NCBI GenBank assembly: GCA_050789445.1
Contig: JAILXR010000001.1
Coordinates: forward strand, 806,001 to 870,000
Length of the DNA stretch: 64,000 nt
Source of the DNA: JAWSVE01 sp050789445
GTDB taxonomy: Bacteria; Pseudomonadota; Gammaproteobacteria; Pseudomonadales; Cellvibrionaceae
Reading direction: 5' to 3'
Positions 18,281 through 27,320 of this stretch are shown piece after piece; the stretch's first letter is position 1, and the number at the start of each line of letters is the position of its first letter. Both the position numbers and the translations under genes were made by a program. The notes under the pieces were generated by a model. It did not search any database, had not been told where the DNA came from, and saw only the letters and a program-made list of their open reading frames with translations.

Positions 18281-18421
18281 AATATTTATATCTGGTTATT
18301 AAAATATATTGTCTTTGATTGGGTTAAAGATATGCCTTTCATACATATCTCAAGAATGATTGTCGGTCTAGTCGATATCGCCTACCATATGATTCAAATT
18401 TTACAATGAGTTATTGAACAA

Positions 18422-19372
18422 ATGCAAAATACAGATTTATCTTCATGGCAACATTCTCACACTTTTAAGCAAGATCAAAAGCGTCCTGGCGAGTCGCGAA
18501 CACTAATTGTTATTTTAATCACTTTCTTAATGATGATTGTAGAAATTATAGCGGGCATTGCTTATGGTTCAATGGCGTTGTTGGCCGATGGCTTACATAT
18601 GGCATCTCACACGATCGCATTAGGTATCAGTTATTTTGCCTATCGATACGCACGTCAGTTCGCGAATGATCCCCGTTTTAGTTTTGGAACAGGAAAGGTA
18701 AATACCTTAGCAGGGTATACAGGCGCAATTTTGTTAGCTGGTTTTGCTTTCGTGATGATTTGGGAGAGTGCTCATCGATTAATATCACCAGTATCGATTT
18801 CTTTTGATCAAGCAATTTGGGTAGCTATTGCCGGTTTGATTGTTAATGGCATCTCTGTTTTTATTTTAGGAGTACATTCACACGATCACACACATGAAGA
18901 TGGTCATGTCCACGAGCACGAACATAGCCATTCACACGATCATCATGAAGATCACAATTTACGTTCGGCATATTTACATGTGCTAGCGGACGCGCTGACA
19001 TCTTTATTGGCCATTGTTGCATTAGTTGTCGGAAAATATTACGGAGCCTCATGGCTTGATCCGGTAATGGGTTTTGTGGGTGCGGTTTTAGTTGCTCGAT
19101 GGTCTTGGGGTTTATTAAAAACAACGAGTACGATTTTGTTAGATCATCAAGCGCCGGAAAAAATGCGTCAAACAATTGTTGAGATAATTGAATCAGATAA
19201 TGGCAAAGTAGTGGACTTGCATGTCTGGGCAACAGGACCGAATATTTATTGTGGAGTGATAGCCATCGTGGTGGAATTTCCCGAATCACCTGAATATTAT
19301 AAGTCTCTTATCAAAAAACAGTTTGAAATTGAACATTTGTCAGTTGAAGTTCATTCATTGCAGGTTGCTTAA
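18422..19372 (+). CDS. dmeF: CDF family divalent metal cation exporter, DmeF-like
   Basis: The 316-residue inner membrane protein has six predicted helices and exports divalent metals by proton antiport. The opening HSHTFKQDQKRPGESRTL and the LLADGLHMASH motif in helix 2 are the DmeF (Co2+/Ni2+ efflux) signatures I recall. A cytoplasmic histidine-rich loop at about 155-180 (many HDH/HEH repeats) is the metal-collecting loop, and the second site is HVLADAL. The usual companion regulator DmeR is not adjacent. The 3' end lies only two bases from the stop of convergent roxA. Confidence 0.88.
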   Translation: MQNTDLSSWQHSHTFKQDQKRPGESRTLIVILITFLMMIVEIIAGIAYGSMALLADGLHMASHTIALGISYFAYRYARQFANDPRFSFGTGKVNTLAGYTGAILLAGFAFVMIWESAHRLISPVSISFDQAIWVAIAGLIVNGISVFILGVHSHDHTHEDGHVHEHEHSHSHDHHEDHNLRSAYLHVLADALTSLLAIVALVVGKYYGASWLDPVMGFVGAVLVARWSWGLLKTTSTILLDHQAPEKMRQTIVEIIESDNGKVVDLHVWATGPNIYCGVIAIVVEFPESPEYYKSLIKKQFEIEHLSVEVHSLQVA

Positions 19373-19374
19373 GT

Positions 19375-20598
19375 TTATTTTGGAAGGGATTGGCGTTTTA
19401 ATGATTCGTTATCTGTTTGAAGTAATTCATTTCCAAGTAAATGCTCAATAACTTTTACATCGTTATCAGTATTAAATGTTTTTAGTTTTTTTATTTTGAA
19501 ACTTTTTTCGTTACATAAAAGTGTAGCAAGAGAAGTAGTCACTTCAAATTGTTTGCCATTAACAAATAAAAGGCATGGCTCACTGTTGTTTTCTGTAGTT
19601 GCTTTTCTTTTTTTACTATAAGCGAAGCGACTACCATATTGACGAGACAAAACGGTATCAACAGAAAAGTCGTTTAAATTTATAGCCTCTTCGTTATCAT
19701 TAAAGAGATGCGAGTATCTTGGTGTTGTAATATGCTGACCAAACCATGCTGCAATATTATCAGGATTCGTAAGCTCATCGAGAAGCATTTTTTGTACTTT
19801 ATCGAGTGCGTTGCCAGAAATTTCTCCAGGTGTACTTTGAAATAGATGAAGATCTTCAGGGTCTTCATAGAAGTTATCTTGTGTTAGCTGCTGTAGTCGT
19901 TCATCACAATAGGCCGAAATCATTTCACTGATTTTGGGAGCACGAAACCCAATTGAAAAAGTCATACATTCGCCTTGAGCTATTCCCCAGTGAGCAAGCT
20001 TTGGTGGCAAATATAAAATATCCCCTGGTTGTAACAGCCATTCCTGGTCGGTCGTAAACTCTTTTACCAAAGATAAATCACAGTTTTTGACTAATGGTGT
20101 TTTATTGTCTGGATCTTGATTGCAAAAGTTACCGACCTTCCACAGCCTTTCGCCTTCGGCTTGTAATAAAAATACATCGTAGTGATCAAAGTGAGGGCCA
20201 ACGCTTCCTTGATCAGTCGCATAGCTAATCATAATGTCGTCTAAGCGCCAGCTCGGTATGAATTTGAAATATTCTAAAATCTGAGCGGTTTGAGAATCGA
20301 CGGTATCAATACCTTGAACGAGTAAAGTCCAATTATCTTCGGGTAAGTTAGCAAATACATTTTCTTCAAAGGGCCCGTGTTTTAATTCCCAGCTATTACC
20401 TTCAGTATGTTTTTGTTCGGTATGAACAATTAAACGCGACTCTAAATCTTCTTCTAGGGATAATCCGGCTAACTCATCAGCAGAAATAGGGGATTGAAAA
20501 TTGGGAAATGCCTGACGGATCAGAAGTGGTTTTTTTTGCCAGTAATCTTTAAGAAAAATTTCCGTGGTTATCGTGTCTTGTTGATCAAATATATCCAC
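19375..20598 (-). CDS. roxA: JmjC/cupin ribosomal protein uL16 arginine hydroxylase (YcfD/RoxA)
   Basis: This Fe(II)/2-oxoglutarate oxygenase hydroxylates an arginine of ribosomal protein L16. Metal ligands are visible as PHFDHYD (His136, Asp138) and PPKLAHWG (His203), counting from a GTG start at 20598. I chose this GTG because AAAGAG lies just upstream and the protein then begins with the family-like sequence leading to YWQKKPLLIRQAFPNF. An upstream TTG at 20652 has no ribosome site. The 407 residues include the C-terminal winged-helix-like domain of the family. It is the last gene of the nudJ-mnmA-hflD-purB series, as in E. coli and Pseudomonas. Confidence 0.9.
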   Translation of the reverse strand: MDIFDQQDTITTEIFLKDYWQKKPLLIRQAFPNFQSPISADELAGLSLEEDLESRLIVHTEQKHTEGNSWELKHGPFEENVFANLPEDNWTLLVQGIDTVDSQTAQILEYFKFIPSWRLDDIMISYATDQGSVGPHFDHYDVFLLQAEGERLWKVGNFCNQDPDNKTPLVKNCDLSLVKEFTTDQEWLLQPGDILYLPPKLAHWGIAQGECMTFSIGFRAPKISEMISAYCDERLQQLTQDNFYEDPEDLHLFQSTPGEISGNALDKVQKMLLDELTNPDNIAAWFGQHITTPRYSHLFNDNEEAINLNDFSVDTVLSRQYGSRFAYSKKRKATTENNSEPCLLFVNGKQFEVTTSLATLLCNEKSFKIKKLKTFNTDNDVKVIEHLLGNELLQTDNESLKRQSLPK

Positions 20599-20723
20599 AG
20601 AAATACTCTTTATGTATGAGGAGCTGCTTAAAAACAGAAGCGGTTCGGGCAAAGCATTTTAATTTTTTACACCGAACCACATTATTACTTAGATTGGGCC
20701 TTTTAAAAGGCTAGGCGGATACG

Positions 20724-22091
20724 TTAAATGTTTTTTGCTTGCTTTATCGCGTTGCCAATATAGTTCGCTGGAGTTAATTTCAACATAGCATCTTTGGCTT
20801 CTTGAGGAATATCTAAATTGTTAACAAATTCCTCTAAAATTTCAGCTGTTACTTTTTGTCCGCGAGTTAAGTCTTTCAGTTTTTCGTAAGGCTTTTCGAT
20901 ATTGTATCGACGCATGATAGTTTGAATTGGCTCAGCTAAAATTTCCCATGAGTTATCTAAATCCTCATTGAGTCGGGCTGCATTTAATTCTAATTTCCCT
21001 AGACCTTTTAATACAGAAGAATAGGCGATTTCACTATAAGCAAAACCGACACCCATATTTCTCAAGACTGTGCTATCCGTTAAATCACGTTGCCATCTAG
21101 AGATCGGTAATTTTTGTGCGAGGTGAGAAAATATTGCGTTTGCAATGCCAAGGTTACCCTCGGAGTTTTCGAAATCAATTGGGTTTACTTTATGCGGCAT
21201 GGTTGACGAACCAATTTCGCCGGCTTTTAATTTTTGTTTGAAGTAACCAAGAGAAATGTATCCCCAAATATCGCGATTGAAATCGATAAGAATAGTGTTG
21301 AAGCGGGCGATAGCATCAAATAATTCAGCAATATAATCGTGGGGTTCAATTTGAGTGGTGTAAGGGTTCCACTGAAGACCTAAGCTTGTAACAAATGTTT
21401 CTGCATTCGATTGCCAGTCAATGTCTGGGTATGCAGAAAAATGAGCGTTGTAGTTTCCTACTGCGCCATTGATTTTTCCCAGTAATTCTATTGATTCGAT
21501 TTGTTTTATTTGTCGCTCTAGCCTTGCTACAACATTCGCAAATTCTTTTCCCACGGTTGTTGGAGACGCTGTTTGACCATGTGTTCTTGAAAGCATCGGT
21601 TGTTCTGAAAAATCGTGAGAAATAGATTTAAGGGATTGAATAATCTTTTGGGCGCTTGGTAGAAGTACTTCATCTCTACCCGCTTTCAGCATGAGTGCAT
21701 GAGATAGGTTATTGATGTCTTCTGAGGTGCATGCGAAATGAACGTACTCTGTCACGTTTTGCAGTTCTTCGTTCCCGGCTATTTTGTCTTTAATGAAATA
21801 TTCGACAGCTTTTACATCATGATTTGTTGTTGCTTCAATGTCTTTAATACTTTGAGCGTCGGCTACTGAAAAATGGGTAACGATGTTGTCGAGCAAAGCA
21901 TTGGCGGTCGCCGAAAAGGAAGGGACTTCTTTAATTTCTGAATGTTCAGCTAGGCGTTGTAACCATCGTACTTCCACTGCTACGCGTTTATGGATAAGGC
22001 CGAATTCACTAAAGATAGGGCGATAATCTTGAGTTTTTGATCCATAGCGGCCATCAATAGGGGTTACGGCTGTGAGAGCTGACAGTTCCAA
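20724..22091 (-). CDS. purB: Adenylosuccinate lyase
   Basis: Acts twice in purine synthesis: it releases fumarate from SAICAR and from adenylosuccinate. The 455 residues match the E. coli-type enzyme (456). The superfamily signature GSSTMPHKVNPIDFENSEGN is intact, and the N-terminus MELSALTAVTPIDGRYGSK is typical. It follows hflD with 172 bases between them, and roxA lies downstream on the same strand. Confidence 0.97.
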   Translation of the reverse strand: MELSALTAVTPIDGRYGSKTQDYRPIFSEFGLIHKRVAVEVRWLQRLAEHSEIKEVPSFSATANALLDNIVTHFSVADAQSIKDIEATTNHDVKAVEYFIKDKIAGNEELQNVTEYVHFACTSEDINNLSHALMLKAGRDEVLLPSAQKIIQSLKSISHDFSEQPMLSRTHGQTASPTTVGKEFANVVARLERQIKQIESIELLGKINGAVGNYNAHFSAYPDIDWQSNAETFVTSLGLQWNPYTTQIEPHDYIAELFDAIARFNTILIDFNRDIWGYISLGYFKQKLKAGEIGSSTMPHKVNPIDFENSEGNLGIANAIFSHLAQKLPISRWQRDLTDSTVLRNMGVGFAYSEIAYSSVLKGLGKLELNAARLNEDLDNSWEILAEPIQTIMRRYNIEKPYEKLKDLTRGQKVTAEILEEFVNNLDIPQEAKDAMLKLTPANYIGNAIKQAKNI

Positions 22092-22249
22092 TGTGGTATT
22101 CCTCGTTTATCTGAAATTGAATGTGCAATTGTTCTTACAATGGGGATTTTATGGCGGCGAATGATACCAGAATGGTTTGTGATTTTCTGTATTTAGGGCG
22201 TGTTTACTTGGTTTTTAGGTGATATGGGGCGCAATTATTTAGTATATCT

Positions 22250-22285
22250 AACACGTAAGAATGTTAATGGATATTCTTACGTGTT
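22250..22285. repeat. Perfect 13-bp inverted repeat overlapping the hflD stop codon
   Basis: AACACGTAAGAAT at 22250-22262 and ATTCTTACGTGTT at 22273-22285 form a perfect stem with a 10-base loop. The loop contains the hflD stop codon. No T-run follows on the minus strand, so it is not a standard terminator. It may protect the upstream mRNA or cause partial termination before purB. Confidence 0.7.
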
Positions 22286-22908
22286 GACTTAGCTTCTCTC
22301 AGTAAATCATGAGCACATTGGAGAATTTTCTTTCTGTAAACCAGAAGATGCCAACGTCTTCCGCCGACTTGGCTAAAGAGCATGGCTGAACGTATGGCAG
22401 AGAATAGAAGCGCTCTAATTTGCGAAGCGGTTCTTTCTTGTTGTAAGTAAGTTACATCGCCAGTGACCTGAATGCGAAATCGAAATTTACTAATGGTATC
22501 AGAATATAAACCAGCAAGATTATTGATGACATTGTCATGCGTTGGCTCAAAATGCGCCGCTTGCTGATTAGCTTGTATTAATCGACTGCCAATAATATCA
22601 AGAAGATCCGGTTTGTTAATGAGTTTAGCTTGTAGGTGAAATACGCCCAATGCGTATCGAAGCGGGTTTTGAGCGGATTCACGCGGCATTCCGTCGAAAG
22701 AATCAAGAATAAGTTGTAGTCCAAGTTCTAATTGCGAAATATCACCATAGGTCGATAAGGTTGAGCTAGGTTTTTGCTCAAGAAGTGCGTTAATGCAAGT
22801 CGTAAATTCTTCTTTGCGAAGCTGTCCTGATTTTGACAGTTGATCGACGATTGCAGTGGCTTGAAGTACGCCAGCTAGTGCAATTGTTCTTTCGTTCCAT
22901 TTCTTCAT
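22264..22908 (-). CDS. hflD: High frequency lysogenization protein HflD
   Basis: The 214-residue helical, membrane-associated protein has the family's typical length and opening (NERTIALAGVLQATAIVDQL). In E. coli HflD binds phage lambda CII and lies between mnmA and purB. Its cellular role is not well defined. The same position here (mnmA 64 bases upstream, purB downstream) confirms the call. Confidence 0.93.
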   Translation of the reverse strand: MKKWNERTIALAGVLQATAIVDQLSKSGQLRKEEFTTCINALLEQKPSSTLSTYGDISQLELGLQLILDSFDGMPRESAQNPLRYALGVFHLQAKLINKPDLLDIIGSRLIQANQQAAHFEPTHDNVINNLAGLYSDTISKFRFRIQVTGDVTYLQQERTASQIRALLFSAIRSAMLFSQVGGRRWHLLVYRKKILQCAHDLLREAKSTRKNIH

Positions 22909-22972
22909 AGTTACATCATTATTATTAAAAAATTAAATTGATCGTCGAAATAAATTAGGAGGATTTAATTGG

Positions 22973-24103
22973 CTATTCAATAATGCCTCCGCCCAAACAA
23001 ATATCTTTATCATAAAACACGATAGATTGTCCTGGAGTGACTGCACGTTGTGGCTCTTTAAATTCAACGAGTAATGTCTGCTCTTGTTTCCCATTGTTAT
23101 CAAATTGTGTTTTTTGTCTAACAGTACAAGCTTGATCAGTTTGCCGATAGCGAATCTTTGCAGAGCAAGAAAAATTTTGAGGGGGGCTTTCTCCGCTAAT
23201 CCAAAAAGGTTGAGTTGCAATAAGTGACTGTTTGAACAGAGCAGGGTGATTATCGCCTTGAACAGCTATTAATATATTATTTTCTAAGTCTTTGCCGGCA
23301 ACATACCAAGGAGCTTCTCCTGCGTCCTTTAAGCCACCGATACCCAGTCCTTGACGTTGCCCTATGGTGTGATACATCAGGCCGCTATGTTCGCCAATCT
23401 CTTTCCCTTCGAGTGTGTGTATCTTTCCAGGTTGTGCGGGGAGATACCGCTCTAAAAAATCTTTAAACTTTCTTTCGCCGATAAAACAAATTCCGGTGCT
23501 GTCTTTTTTAGCTTTTGTTGCTAAACCGTTTTCAGTGGCTATCCTGCGAACCTCAGGTTTTTCAAGCTCACCAACTGGGAATAATGTTCTACTCAATGCT
23601 TCTTCGTTAACTGCATGTAAGAAATAACTTTGGTCTTTGTTGTTATCTAAACCTTTTAGTAAGAAAGTATTTCCATTTTCATCATGCCTCCTTACGTAAT
23701 GCCCTGTGGCAATATAATCTGCACCTAACGTTTTAGCATGATCAAGGAATGCTTTAAATTTAATTTCTTTATTGCATAGGATGTCGGGGTTTGGAGTACG
23801 TCCTGCTTTATATTCTTTTAAAAAATGTTCGAAAACATTGTCCCAATATTTCTCAGAAAAATTGATGGTATGAAGCTCAATACCTATTTGCTGTGATACT
23901 TCCAGTGCATCCATTAAGTCTTCGCGGGCGGTGCAATACTCCGTGCCGTCATCGTCGTTCCAATTTTTCATGAACAAACCTTCGACTTGGTAGCCTTGCT
24001 GCTTTAAAAGTAACGCTGCAACCGATGAATCTACTCCGCCGGATAGTCCAACAATCACTTTTGTTTGGGCTGGAGGTTTATTGCGTTTTTGATGAGTATT
24101 CAT
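22973..24103 (-). CDS. mnmA: tRNA-specific 2-thiouridylase MnmA
   Basis: Thiolates U34 of Lys, Glu and Gln tRNAs using ATP and sulfur relayed by TusE/IscS. The 376 residues show the PP-loop SGGVDS at 21-26, the first catalytic cysteine in NPDILCNKEIKF (Cys110) and the second in STGICFIGER (Cys206). It lies between nudJ and hflD, the conserved order. Confidence 0.97.
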   Translation of the reverse strand: MNTHQKRNKPPAQTKVIVGLSGGVDSSVAALLLKQQGYQVEGLFMKNWNDDDGTEYCTAREDLMDALEVSQQIGIELHTINFSEKYWDNVFEHFLKEYKAGRTPNPDILCNKEIKFKAFLDHAKTLGADYIATGHYVRRHDENGNTFLLKGLDNNKDQSYFLHAVNEEALSRTLFPVGELEKPEVRRIATENGLATKAKKDSTGICFIGERKFKDFLERYLPAQPGKIHTLEGKEIGEHSGLMYHTIGQRQGLGIGGLKDAGEAPWYVAGKDLENNILIAVQGDNHPALFKQSLIATQPFWISGESPPQNFSCSAKIRYRQTDQACTVRQKTQFDNNGKQEQTLLVEFKEPQRAVTPGQSIVFYDKDICLGGGIIE

Positions 24104-24144
24104 TGTCGATTTGTTTAAAAGTATCCTATTAATTTCGTCAGAGG

Positions 24145-24633
24145 TTAATCAGTCGGTATCTGAAGAAAGAGATTGGAGTTTACAATACTGAGTGGATATC
24201 GAACTCCAGAATCGTAAAGTGATATGGCCTCAGAGACTAAGACGCTTCTAAGACTTTCTTTTTTTGATGCGATCTCTTCCTTTGTCATCCAAACTACACG
24301 AGCTATATCGCTATCTAAAATAGCATTTTCATCTTTTTTTATCGGGGTTGCTAAAAAGTTTACACGTAAATAAGTTGTTTTATTGGCCGCTTTAAATAAT
24401 CGGATACCGAGTAAGGCTTCAGGTTTAACCTTCCAGCCTGTTTCTTCATAAGTTTCTCTTTCGAGCGCTTGTAGGAGCGTTTCATTTTCTTCTAGATGAC
24501 CGGCAGGTTGATTAATAACAAGTTTGTGTTCTGTGACATTCACGCTATCTTTAGAAAATTCTTCAACCATGAGAAATTTCCCATCTTTATGAACAATTGC
24601 AGCGACAGTGACGTGAGGTAACCAGGGCATCAT
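24145..24633 (-). CDS. nudJ: NUDIX hydrolase NudJ
   Basis: The 162-residue protein has a full Nudix box at 45-67 (G x5 E x7 RE..EE.G). The E. coli relative hydrolyses HMP-PP and nucleoside di- or triphosphates. Adjacency to mnmA and rluE matches the E. coli order. Two adjacent Met codons open the frame and either may be the start. Confidence 0.92.
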   Translation of the reverse strand: MMPWLPHVTVAAIVHKDGKFLMVEEFSKDSVNVTEHKLVINQPAGHLEENETLLQALERETYEETGWKVKPEALLGIRLFKAANKTTYLRVNFLATPIKKDENAILDSDIARVVWMTKEEIASKKESLRSVLVSEAISLYDSGVRYPLSIVNSNLFLQIPTD

Positions 24634-24716
24634 ATATTTAAGTGTAGAGGTATAGTTAATGAGGCTGAGAAATAGTGTTTATTGGTCTGGTGATGTCAAA
24701 ATGGTTGTAAATTGTA

Positions 24717-25322
24717 TCATGTCTTCTTCATTCTTCGAGGTTTAGTTTGATTCTGTGGTCGTGAATCGGGCAAACTTATACGGTTAATATTTTGTATTTG
24801 ATATTGACTTGGTGAAATGTTTTGTATGTTCCATATTCCTATTTGGTACCTAATTAAGCGTAGGGTAGGGTGGCCAATTGCCGCTGTCATCCTTCTTACT
24901 TGTCGATTTTTTCCTTCATGTATTTCTATTTCGATCCAACTAGTAGGTTGGTTTTTTCGAAATCTAATGGGAGGATTTCTTTCCCATACATCAGGTTCGC
25001 TGATTATTTTTACTTTTGCGGGCCTTGTTTTTCCATCTTTCAACAAAATACCATGCCTTAAAGAATCGAGTGATTCTTTGCTTGGTATTCCTTCTACTTG
25101 AGCCCAATAAGTTTTCGGTAATTTGAACTTTGGGTCTGCAATTTTTTGTTGGGTTTTTCCGTCATCGGTTAAGAGTAGTAATCCTTCGGAGTCTCTGTCT
25201 AATCTTCCTGCAGGATAAACTTTAGGGATATCTATATAGTCTGCGAGTGTTTCTCGATGCTCCTGATCCGTAAACTGAGATAGGACGTTAAACGGCTTGT
25301 TGAAAAGTACGAGCTTGGCCAT
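24717..25322 (-). CDS. rluE: 23S rRNA pseudouridine(2457) synthase RluE
   Basis: The 201-residue enzyme of the RsuA/RluE family has the catalytic GRLDRDSEGL at 39-48 with Asp42 as nucleophile. It lacks an S4 domain, as RluE does. A basic C-terminal tail is present. It is the first gene of the leftward nudJ-mnmA-hflD-purB series and diverges from icd. Confidence 0.92.
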   Translation of the reverse strand: MAKLVLFNKPFNVLSQFTDQEHRETLADYIDIPKVYPAGRLDRDSEGLLLLTDDGKTQQKIADPKFKLPKTYWAQVEGIPSKESLDSLRHGILLKDGKTRPAKVKIISEPDVWERNPPIRFRKNQPTSWIEIEIHEGKNRQVRRMTAAIGHPTLRLIRYQIGIWNIQNISPSQYQIQNINRISLPDSRPQNQTKPRRMKKT

Positions 25323-25742
25323 AAAATATATTCAGTTCTTATAATAGGTTTTTAGTTTGTGATAATAAATTAAAAATTTGCAATAAGTATTCAGTTGCTT
25401 TGATAGTCATTACTATCAAAAAAATATAATCTGCATTCGTTTTTGTGTTGGGCAGTTAAGATATACCATAACTTGCGCCTTGCTGGTGCGTGTATTTATT
25501 TTTGGTCTGACCTTGCTTTTTATAGAGAGCTATTAATCGTGTCGAGAATTGAACAATGAATAATCAAATACTTGACCAAGATAGATACGCGTCTATATTT
25601 ATTACACCGCGTCATATTAAAACGTGTATTTCGGTGATACAATCCGTACGATTCGTAAAGCGAATCACCCAGAGTCTGGGCCGAACTTTGGCCTGCTCGA
25701 CCTTCCTCTCAAATAACAATCTACTTAGTGATGGAGAAAGTA
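25323..25742. other. Divergent promoter region between rluE and icd
   Basis: This 420-base gap feeds rluE leftward and icd rightward. An inverted repeat, GATTCG (25650-25655) and CGAATC (25661-25666), lies in the icd leader; GGTGAT (25633-25638) could alternatively pair with ATCACC (25664-25669). A 65-codon open frame at 25556-25753 overlaps the icd start and looks non-coding. Confidence 0.55.
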
Positions 25743-26996
25743 ATGGGGTATAAACATATCCAAGTCCCTACCGATGGTGACAAAATCACCGTAAATTCTG
25801 ATTATTCAATTAACGTTCCTGATCAGCCAATCATAACCTATATAGAAGGTGATGGTATTGGATCTGATATCACCCCAGTCATGATTAAAGTCACCGACGA
25901 AGCCGTTAAAAAAGCTTATGGTGGCAAAAAAGCAATTTCATGGATGGAAGTTTTTTGTGGCGAAAAAGCTGCTGATAAATACGACGGAGACTGGTTTCCA
26001 GAAGAAACTCTTGATGCCATTCGTGATTATGTTGTTGGAATTAAAGGGCCGCTAACGACTCCTGTAGGTGGAGGCTTTCGTTCTTTGAATGTAGCATTGC
26101 GTCAAGAGATGGACCTGTATGTATGCCAAAGACCAGTTAGATGGTTCACTGGCGTACCTTCTCCGGTAAAAGAACCAAATAAAGTAGATATGGTTATCTT
26201 TAGAGAAAACTCAGAAGATATCTACGCGGGCGTTGAATGGCAAGCGGGTACCCCTGAAGCTGACAAGGTCATTAAATTTCTAACTGATGAAATGGGTGTT
26301 ACTAAAATCCGTTTTACCGAAAATTGCGGAATCGGAGTTAAGCCTGTATCTAAAGAGGGTACTCAGCGTTTAGTTCGCAAAGCAATTCAATATGCAGTTG
26401 ATCAAGATTTGCCATCTGTCACCTTAGTTCATAAAGGTAACATCATGAAGTTCACCGAGGGTGGCTTCCGTGATTGGGGTTATGAGCTAGCGGCGAGCGA
26501 GTTCGGCGCAAAAGAAATTGATGGTGGCCCTTGGCAGTCTATGAAGAATCCAAAAACTGGCAAAGAAATCATCATTAAAGATGTGATTGCTGATGCCATG
26601 CTTCAGCAAGTGCTTTTACGTCCGTCTGAATACAGTGTTATTGCAACACTTAACTTGAACGGCGATTACTTGTCTGATGCTTTAGCTGCGCAAGTGGGTG
26701 GTATTGGTATTGCTCCTGGCGCAAATGCTTCTGATTCTATCGCTTTGTTTGAGGCGACACATGGCACAGCTCCTAAGTACACGGGTCAGGATAAAGTGAA
26801 TCCTGGTTCTTTAGTCTTGTCTTCTGAGATGATGTTAAGGCATCTTGGTTGGAATGAAGCTGCTGATTTGATAATTAAAGGTGTGGAAGGTGCTATTAGT
26901 GCTAAAACTGTCACCTATGATTTCGAACGCTTGATGGATGATGCTAAGTTATTAAGCTGCTCAGCCTTCGGCGATGCAATTGTAGATCATATGTAA
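25743..26996 (+). CDS. icd: NADP-dependent isocitrate dehydrogenase
   Basis: Oxidatively decarboxylates isocitrate to 2-oxoglutarate and competes with AceA for isocitrate. I chose the ATG at 25743 (MGYKHIQVP, 417 residues) over upstream GTG 25728 and ATG 25731, because GGAG lies seven bases upstream and the protein then aligns with Pseudomonas Icd. The substrate loop FRSLNVALRQ contains Ser114, equivalent to the AceK phosphorylation site Ser113 of E. coli. APKYTGQDKVNPGS marks the NADP-type enzyme. No aceK is in the window. It ends at a strong terminator. Confidence 0.96.
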   Translation: MGYKHIQVPTDGDKITVNSDYSINVPDQPIITYIEGDGIGSDITPVMIKVTDEAVKKAYGGKKAISWMEVFCGEKAADKYDGDWFPEETLDAIRDYVVGIKGPLTTPVGGGFRSLNVALRQEMDLYVCQRPVRWFTGVPSPVKEPNKVDMVIFRENSEDIYAGVEWQAGTPEADKVIKFLTDEMGVTKIRFTENCGIGVKPVSKEGTQRLVRKAIQYAVDQDLPSVTLVHKGNIMKFTEGGFRDWGYELAASEFGAKEIDGGPWQSMKNPKTGKEIIIKDVIADAMLQQVLLRPSEYSVIATLNLNGDYLSDALAAQVGGIGIAPGANASDSIALFEATHGTAPKYTGQDKVNPGSLVLSSEMMLRHLGWNEAADLIIKGVEGAISAKTVTYDFERLMDDAKLLSCSAFGDAIVDHM

Positions 26997-27012
26997 GAGA
27001 GTCAACACAATT

Positions 27013-27051
27013 AAAAAGGCCTGTAATTCAATGAGTTGCAGGCCTTTTTTT
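27013..27051 (+). terminator. Rho-independent terminator of icd
   Basis: AAAAAGGCCTG and CAGGCCTTTTT form a strong stem with an AT-rich loop, followed by further T residues. It starts about 15 bases after the icd stop. Confidence 0.88.
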
Positions 27052-27320
27052 ATGTGGATTCTATATGCGAGTTCCACCAATTAAGTAACCCGCTGAATCA
27101 TTCGAAGCTCGACTCTACCATTTACTGAGTTAAGATTAAAAAACAAGTATATTACCTAGTTTGTCTGGGTGAGCAGTCACGCTAAGATGTGCTTCTAAAA
27201 ATAAATGGATCAATATTTTTCAAATATACTTTTCAAATATATGTAAGGTGAACCTAATTCAACGGATCTGCGACTTAATTAGAAAAATTTAGCCAATATA
27301 TTACCAAGGGAAATAGAGTA

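Noticed and set aside
18861..19289. 142-codon minus-strand frame antisense to dmeF
   Set aside because: It reflects the His-rich loop codons read backward; no ribosome site or family.
20599..20652. Upstream TTG start for roxA
   Set aside because: No ribosome site precedes it, while the GTG at 20598 has one and yields a family-like N-terminus.
25556..25753. 65-codon plus-strand reading frame before icd
   Set aside because: It overlaps the icd start, has unremarkable composition and no recognisable family; better read as leader sequence.
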